This document shows positions 60,363 through 64,000 of a stretch of DNA of 64,000 nt, in pieces (positions within the stretch are counted from its first letter, which is position 1; each line of letters opens with the position of its first letter). Below the pieces are notes generated by a model. The model saw only the letters and a program-made list of their open reading frames with translations. It made no database searches and was not told where the DNA came from. This DNA comes from Ruminococcus sp. (GTDB lineage: Bacteria > Bacillota > Clostridia > Oscillospirales > Acutalibacteraceae), in NCBI GenBank assembly GCA_017458845.1, contig JAFSZY010000016.1:28212-92211 (forward strand), in the 5' to 3' direction. The position numbers and the translations under genes were made by a program.

Positions 60363-61801
60363 TACATTCATATGACAATTTACCCGACAAGCCTCACGAC
60401 GAGTGCGGCGTATTCGGGTTCTATAACAACGACAATTTTGATTTGGCCTCGCTCACACGCGACGCCCTGTACGGACTTCAGCATAGGGGACAGGAGAGCG
60501 CAGGCATAACGATAATAAAAGACGGCGAACCGTATACAGTCAAGGATTTGGGTATCGTTTCCAATGTCCTGACAGACAAGGCGCTCTCAAAGCTTCCCGA
60601 TGGCGGCAAGATTTCCGTCGGACACGTCCGCTATACCACGCTTGACTATCTCGAGAGAGCGGCAACCCAGCCCCTTGTAATGAGGTACATCGAGGGTTCC
60701 CTCGCGCTCGCTCACAACGGTTCAATCACCAACTTTGCTGAGCTCAGAACCGAGCTCGAAAGAGGCGGCTCTATCTTCCAGAGTAACTCCCACGCCGAGG
60801 TTATCGGCTACCGAATAGCCGTCAATCGAGTAGGCAAGGACAACTTTCAGGAAGCAGTCCAAAGGACAATGGACGACCTCAAAGGCGCCTATTCACTGGT
60901 AATCAGCTCACCGAGCAAGCTTTACGGCGTGCGCGACCCTCACGGGTTCAAGCCCTTGTGTATAGGTAAGCTCCGTAACAGCTATATTTTAGCATCCGAG
61001 AGCTGTGTAATCGACACGCTCGGCGGCGAGTTTATAAGGGACGTTGACCCGGGTGAGGTTGTAGTTATTGATGAGGACGGTGTCAAGAGCTTTCGCAACG
61101 CCACCGAGAAATTCACTTCTCTTTGCCTGTTCGAGTATGTTTATCTCGCTCGCCCCGACTCGGTAATCGATGGCGTACACGTCAACGAAGCTCGTCACAA
61201 GGCGGGCAGACTTCTCTTTGAAGAAAACCCGATAGACGCCGACATAGTCTGCGGAGTTCCCGACTCCGGGCTCGACGCGGCGCAGGGTTATGCCGAGGCT
61301 TCGGGTATCACATACGCTTCAGCGTTTATCAAGAACAAATACATCGGCAGAACCTCTGACGGAGTGGGCAGTGACAAGAAGCAAAAGCTTCTCAGGATGA
61401 GGCTAAACGTAATCAAGAATATCGTCGATGGCAAACGCGTTGTAATCATAGACGACTCCATAATCCACGGCAACACCTCCGCTCATATCGTAAAGCTCCT
61501 CAAAGAAGCGGGAGCCAAAGAGGTGCATATGCGCATCAGCTCGCCCGAGTTTGTCTATCCGTGCTATTTCGGCGTGGACTTGCCCGACGGGGACAACCTC
61601 ATTTCCAACAAGCTCTCTGTAGAGGAGCTCAGGGAGAGAATCGGAGCCGAATCGCTCAGCTTTCTCAGCATAGATGGTCTCCACAAGATAGCCGAGGGCT
61701 GTAAAATCAACCTCTGCGACGGCTGTTTCAGCGGCATTTACTACGCTGATTTGCCCAAGATTATCTTTGAGGATAAATTCGCGAATAAGATTAAAAAGTA
61801 A
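60359..61801 (+). CDS. Divergent second amidophosphoribosyltransferase (PurF2)
   Basis: A 480-residue PurF paralogue. It keeps the propeptide and nucleophile Cys16 (HDECGVFGFYN), QHRGQESAGI, AHNGSITNF and all four cluster cysteines (SLCLFEYVY, YPCYFGVD, LCDGCF). The PRPP loop reads IDDSIIHGNT (365-373), where canonical PurF and the copy at 30213-31688 have DDSIVRGTT. The flexible loop after YIGRT (SDGVGSDKKQKLLRM) lacks the FIxPTQ segment. Glutaminase function should be intact, but PRPP use may be altered. The start is TTG inside the purE stop, with AAGAAAGG upstream. It is in a pur operon, so a purine role is likely. Confidence 0.9.
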   Translation: MIHSYDNLPDKPHDECGVFGFYNNDNFDLASLTRDALYGLQHRGQESAGITIIKDGEPYTVKDLGIVSNVLTDKALSKLPDGGKISVGHVRYTTLDYLERAATQPLVMRYIEGSLALAHNGSITNFAELRTELERGGSIFQSNSHAEVIGYRIAVNRVGKDNFQEAVQRTMDDLKGAYSLVISSPSKLYGVRDPHGFKPLCIGKLRNSYILASESCVIDTLGGEFIRDVDPGEVVVIDEDGVKSFRNATEKFTSLCLFEYVYLARPDSVIDGVHVNEARHKAGRLLFEENPIDADIVCGVPDSGLDAAQGYAEASGITYASAFIKNKYIGRTSDGVGSDKKQKLLRMRLNVIKNIVDGKRVVIIDDSIIHGNTSAHIVKLLKEAGAKEVHMRISSPEFVYPCYFGVDLPDGDNLISNKLSVEELRERIGAESLSFLSIDGLHKIAEGCKINLCDGCFSGIYYADLPKIIFEDKFANKIKK

Positions 61802-61816
61802 CATTGTGAGGTACAT

Positions 61817-62851
61817 ATGAAAAGTTTCAGCGAAAGCTATAAAGAGGCGGGAGTAGACATCACCGCGGGCTACAAGTCCGTGGAGCTCATCAAGGAACAC
61901 GTTGCACGCACTAAAATCCCGGGGGTTATCTCGGGAATAGGCGGTTTCGGAGGACTGTTCGCACCCGACTTTTCGGGTATGAAAGAGCCCGTTTTAATCA
62001 GCGGAACCGACGGCGTCGGCACCAAAATCAAGCTCGCGTTTCTGCTCGATAAGCACAACACCATCGGCGTTGACTCCGTCGCTATGTGCGTGAACGACGT
62101 AATCTGCTGCGGCGCTAAACCGCTGTTTTTCCTCGATTATATCGCCATCGGGAAAAATATTCCCGAAAAGGTAGCCTCCATCGTTGAGGGTATCGCTGAG
62201 GGCTGTGTTCAGTCCGAGTGCGCTTTGGTAGGCGGTGAGACAGCCGAGCACCCCGGCTTAATGCCTGTAGACGAATACGATGTTGCGGGCTTCTGTGTAG
62301 GAATTGTGGACAAGCCCAAGATGATTGACGGCTCAAAGCTTTGTGAGGGCGACGTTCTCATTGGACTTCCGTCAACAGGCGTTCACTCCAACGGCTTTTC
62401 ACTTGTAAGAAAGGTTTTCGGCATTGACGAAAACACTATCAACAATACATATCCCGAGCTCGACAAACCGCTCGGCGAGGCTCTTTTAACCCCGACAAAG
62501 ATTTACGTCAAGCCTGTTATGGCGCTTATGAACAGGGTAGAGGTCAAGGCGCTTTCCCACATCACGGGCGGCGGTTTTTACGAGAACATTCCCAGAATGC
62601 TCACTGACGGCTTAACCGCCGAGATTGACAAGGCTTCATTACCAACACTGCCGATATTCGACGTAATTCAGCGCGTCGGCAACATCCCCGAGCACGATAT
62701 GTACAACACTTTCAATATGGGTGTCGGAATGGTTGCGGCAGTTTCCGCAAAGGAAGCCGACAAGGCTCTCGAAATCCTCAGAGCAAACGGCGAGGACGCC
62801 GTCGTAATCGGTAAAGTAATCAAAGGCGGCGAAGGAGTAATTTTGAAGTAA
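61817..62851 (+). CDS. purM: Phosphoribosylformylglycinamidine cyclo-ligase
   Basis: A 344-residue AIR synthetase. Motifs seen are [47 protein letters not shown] and the C-terminal [15 protein letters not shown]. It closes the imidazole ring using ATP. Its last base pair overlaps the purN start (TAATG), giving coupled translation. Length is normal. Confidence 0.97.
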   Translation: MKSFSESYKEAGVDITAGYKSVELIKEHVARTKIPGVISGIGGFGGLFAPDFSGMKEPVLISGTDGVGTKIKLAFLLDKHNTIGVDSVAMCVNDVICCGAKPLFFLDYIAIGKNIPEKVASIVEGIAEGCVQSECALVGGETAEHPGLMPVDEYDVAGFCVGIVDKPKMIDGSKLCEGDVLIGLPSTGVHSNGFSLVRKVFGIDENTINNTYPELDKPLGEALLTPTKIYVKPVMALMNRVEVKALSHITGGGFYENIPRMLTDGLTAEIDKASLPTLPIFDVIQRVGNIPEHDMYNTFNMGVGMVAAVSAKEADKALEILRANGEDAVVIGKVIKGGEGVILK

Positions 62852-63477
62852 TGAAAAACATTGTTGTTTTGGTTTCGGGCGGAGGCACAAACCTCCAGGC
62901 TCTCATCGACGCCGAGAAAAGCGGAATCATCAAGAACGGTAAAATCACCTGCGTAATCTCAAGCAACCCCGACGCTTACGCTCTTGAGAGAGCGGCGAAG
63001 AACAATATTCCCACCGAGGTTATACGCCGCAGGGACTATGACGAGTTTATAGAGTACGACAAGGCTCTGACTGCTTTGCTAAAAAGCAAAAACGCCGACT
63101 TGATTGTGCTCGCGGGCTTTATGACAATCCTTGGGCACGAGGTCATCTCAGCCTTTCCCAACCGCATAATCAATATTCATCCAGCTCTTATACCGAGCTT
63201 TTGCGGCGAGGGATTCTATGGTTTGCGCGTACACGAGGCGGCGCTCAACAAGGGTGTAAAGCTCAGCGGAGCCACAGCTCATTTCGTCAACGAAGTGTGC
63301 GACGGCGGACCGATAATTATTCAAAAGTCTGTCGAGGTCAAAAGCGGGGACACCCCCGAGGTACTCCAAAAGCGAATTATGGAACAAGCGGAATGGAAGA
63401 TACTGCCTCAGGCGGTATCGCTGTTCTGTCAGGATAAAATCAAAGTAGTAAATAATGTCGCAATTATCTGCGATTGA
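62851..63477 (+). CDS. purN: Phosphoribosylglycinamide formyltransferase
   Basis: A 208-residue GAR transformylase of the folate-dependent type. VLVSGGGTNLQALIDA binds the ribonucleotide. The catalytic region NIHPALIPSFCGEGFYG is followed by VHEAALNKGVKLSGATAHFV and the catalytic Asp in CDGGPIIIQ. It adds the formyl group in step three of purine synthesis. The ATG overlaps the purM stop by one base. Confidence 0.96.
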   Translation: MKNIVVLVSGGGTNLQALIDAEKSGIIKNGKITCVISSNPDAYALERAAKNNIPTEVIRRRDYDEFIEYDKALTALLKSKNADLIVLAGFMTILGHEVISAFPNRIINIHPALIPSFCGEGFYGLRVHEAALNKGVKLSGATAHFVNEVCDGGPIIIQKSVEVKSGDTPEVLQKRIMEQAEWKILPQAVSLFCQDKIKVVNNVAIICD

Positions 63478-63491
63478 AAGGAAGTAGCACT

Positions 63492-64000
63492 ATGAAAGCT
63501 GTAAGTTTAACCAAAGAAATCTCCTCAACCACTTACCCCGGCAGAGGAATCGTAATCGGCAGAACCGCCGACGGTCTCAACGCTGTAATCGCCTATTTCA
63601 TTATGGGCAGAAGTGAAAACAGCCGCAACCGTGTGTTTGTTGAGGACGGCGAGGGAATCAGAACAAAGGCGTTTGACGAGAGCAAGCTCGAGGACCCGAG
63701 CCTCATCATTTACGCTCCCGTTCGTACTCTGGCGGAGAGCACGATTGTCACAAACGGCGACCAGACCGACACAATCGTTTCTTTGATGTCCTGCGGACGT
63801 ACATTTGAGCAGAGTCTCAGCGCTCGTGAGTTTGAGCCCGACGCTCCCAACTATACACCTCGTATCAGCGGAATCGTAAACTGCCGCACGGAAGCCGACG
63901 CCAGAGGCGAAAAGCTTTCCTACACTATGTCTATCCTCAAGAGCGCCAACGGCGACCCCAAGTGCTGCCAGCGCTTTACATTCGACTACGCTCATCCGCT
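63492..64000 (+). CDS. purO: IMP cyclohydrolase, PurO type (N-terminal part)
   Basis: About 170 codons are visible before the window ends. The N-terminus (YPGRGIVIGRTADGLNAVIA, YFIMGRSENSRNRVFVEDGE) matches the archaeal-type IMP cyclohydrolase PurO, which shares no fold with the C-terminal domain of bacterial PurH. It closes the ring of FAICAR to give IMP. PurO occurs in some Clostridia. GGAAGTAG precedes ATG 63492. The matching formyltransferase (a PurH N-domain or PurP) must lie beyond the window. Confidence 0.88.
   Translation, partial: MKAVSLTKEISSTTYPGRGIVIGRTADGLNAVIAYFIMGRSENSRNRVFVEDGEGIRTKAFDESKLEDPSLIIYAPVRTLAESTIVTNGDQTDTIVSLMSCGRTFEQSLSAREFEPDAPNYTPRISGIVNCRTEADARGEKLSYTMSILKSANGDPKCCQRFTFDYAHP

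Overview
The window looks like a chromosome segment of a Gram-positive, spore-forming anaerobe of the Clostridia, most likely the Ruminococcaceae/Oscillospiraceae group. The evidence is spoIIR and a BofA-like gene (endospore programme), AddAB instead of RecBCD, a HrcA/CIRCE operator before groES, an oxygen-sensitive indolepyruvate:ferredoxin oxidoreductase, ispE (MEP pathway), an archaeal-type PurO IMP cyclohydrolase and DUF1292/DUF4364 proteins. Genus and species cannot be fixed from the sequence alone. Genes are dense and mostly on the + strand. No CRISPR array, prophage, transposase gene or rRNA was seen.

Layout. 1-5.1 kb: end of a TsaD/Kae1-like gene, xseA (no xseB follows) and dnaE. 5.4-9.8 kb: iorA-iorB-paaK-ACT, an aryl-acid/aromatic amino acid module whose last gene has a strongly structured leader. 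10.1-12.4 kb: CIRCE-controlled groES-groEL, split by a palindromic repeat. 12.6-14.3 kb: gpsA-like and DUF1292 genes on the - strand in repeat-rich DNA. 14.4-16.9 kb: a possible short RNA, then a sugar transferase and an O-antigen-ligase-like polymerase. 16.9-20 kb: LURP-one-like protein, Lrp regulator, aminotransferase, ispE. 20.3-27.8 kb: spoIIR, addB, addA. 27.9-29.2 kb (- strand): an aspartate carbamoyltransferase carrying a PyrI-type zinc domain, and tRNA-Leu(CAA). 29.4-36 kb: purC-purF-purB-purA-guaA. 37.1-46.5 kb: a second, glutaminase-less GMP synthase followed by a phosphonate locus. 46.6-50.5 kb: zinc-ribbon protein, pyrE, radC, uvrB. 50.5-54.9 kb: a topoisomerase IV-like parE/parC pair, with parC interrupted by an in-frame TAG. 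55-59.7 kb: a secreted leucine-rich-repeat protein, a candidate structured RNA, secG, bofA-like, DUF4364, NfeD and SPFH genes. 59.9-64 kb: purE, a divergent second purF, purM, purN and the start of purO.

The most interesting region is 37.1-46.5 kb. One protein joins two nucleotidyltransferase domains to a phosphoenolpyruvate mutase. A phosphonoacetaldehyde reductase and a phosphonopyruvate decarboxylase follow. Together they should make 2-hydroxyethylphosphonate and activate it as a CMP ester, the same early logic as fosfomycin biosynthesis. Instead of antibiotic tailoring enzymes, the operon continues with a membrane-anchored CDP-glycerol-glycerophosphotransferase-like enzyme and a 915-residue protein joining a YidC/Oxa1-like membrane domain to an extracellular sulfatase/LTA-synthase-like domain. 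I infer a system that puts phosphonate groups on a cell-surface polymer.

Intergenic DNA holds two kinds of dispersed repeats: mosaic palindromic elements of about 100-230 bp, and short arrays of degenerate 7-bp units with a different unit at most sites. Several genes have paralogues within the window (two purF, two guaA-type), and the second copies differ in functionally important places.
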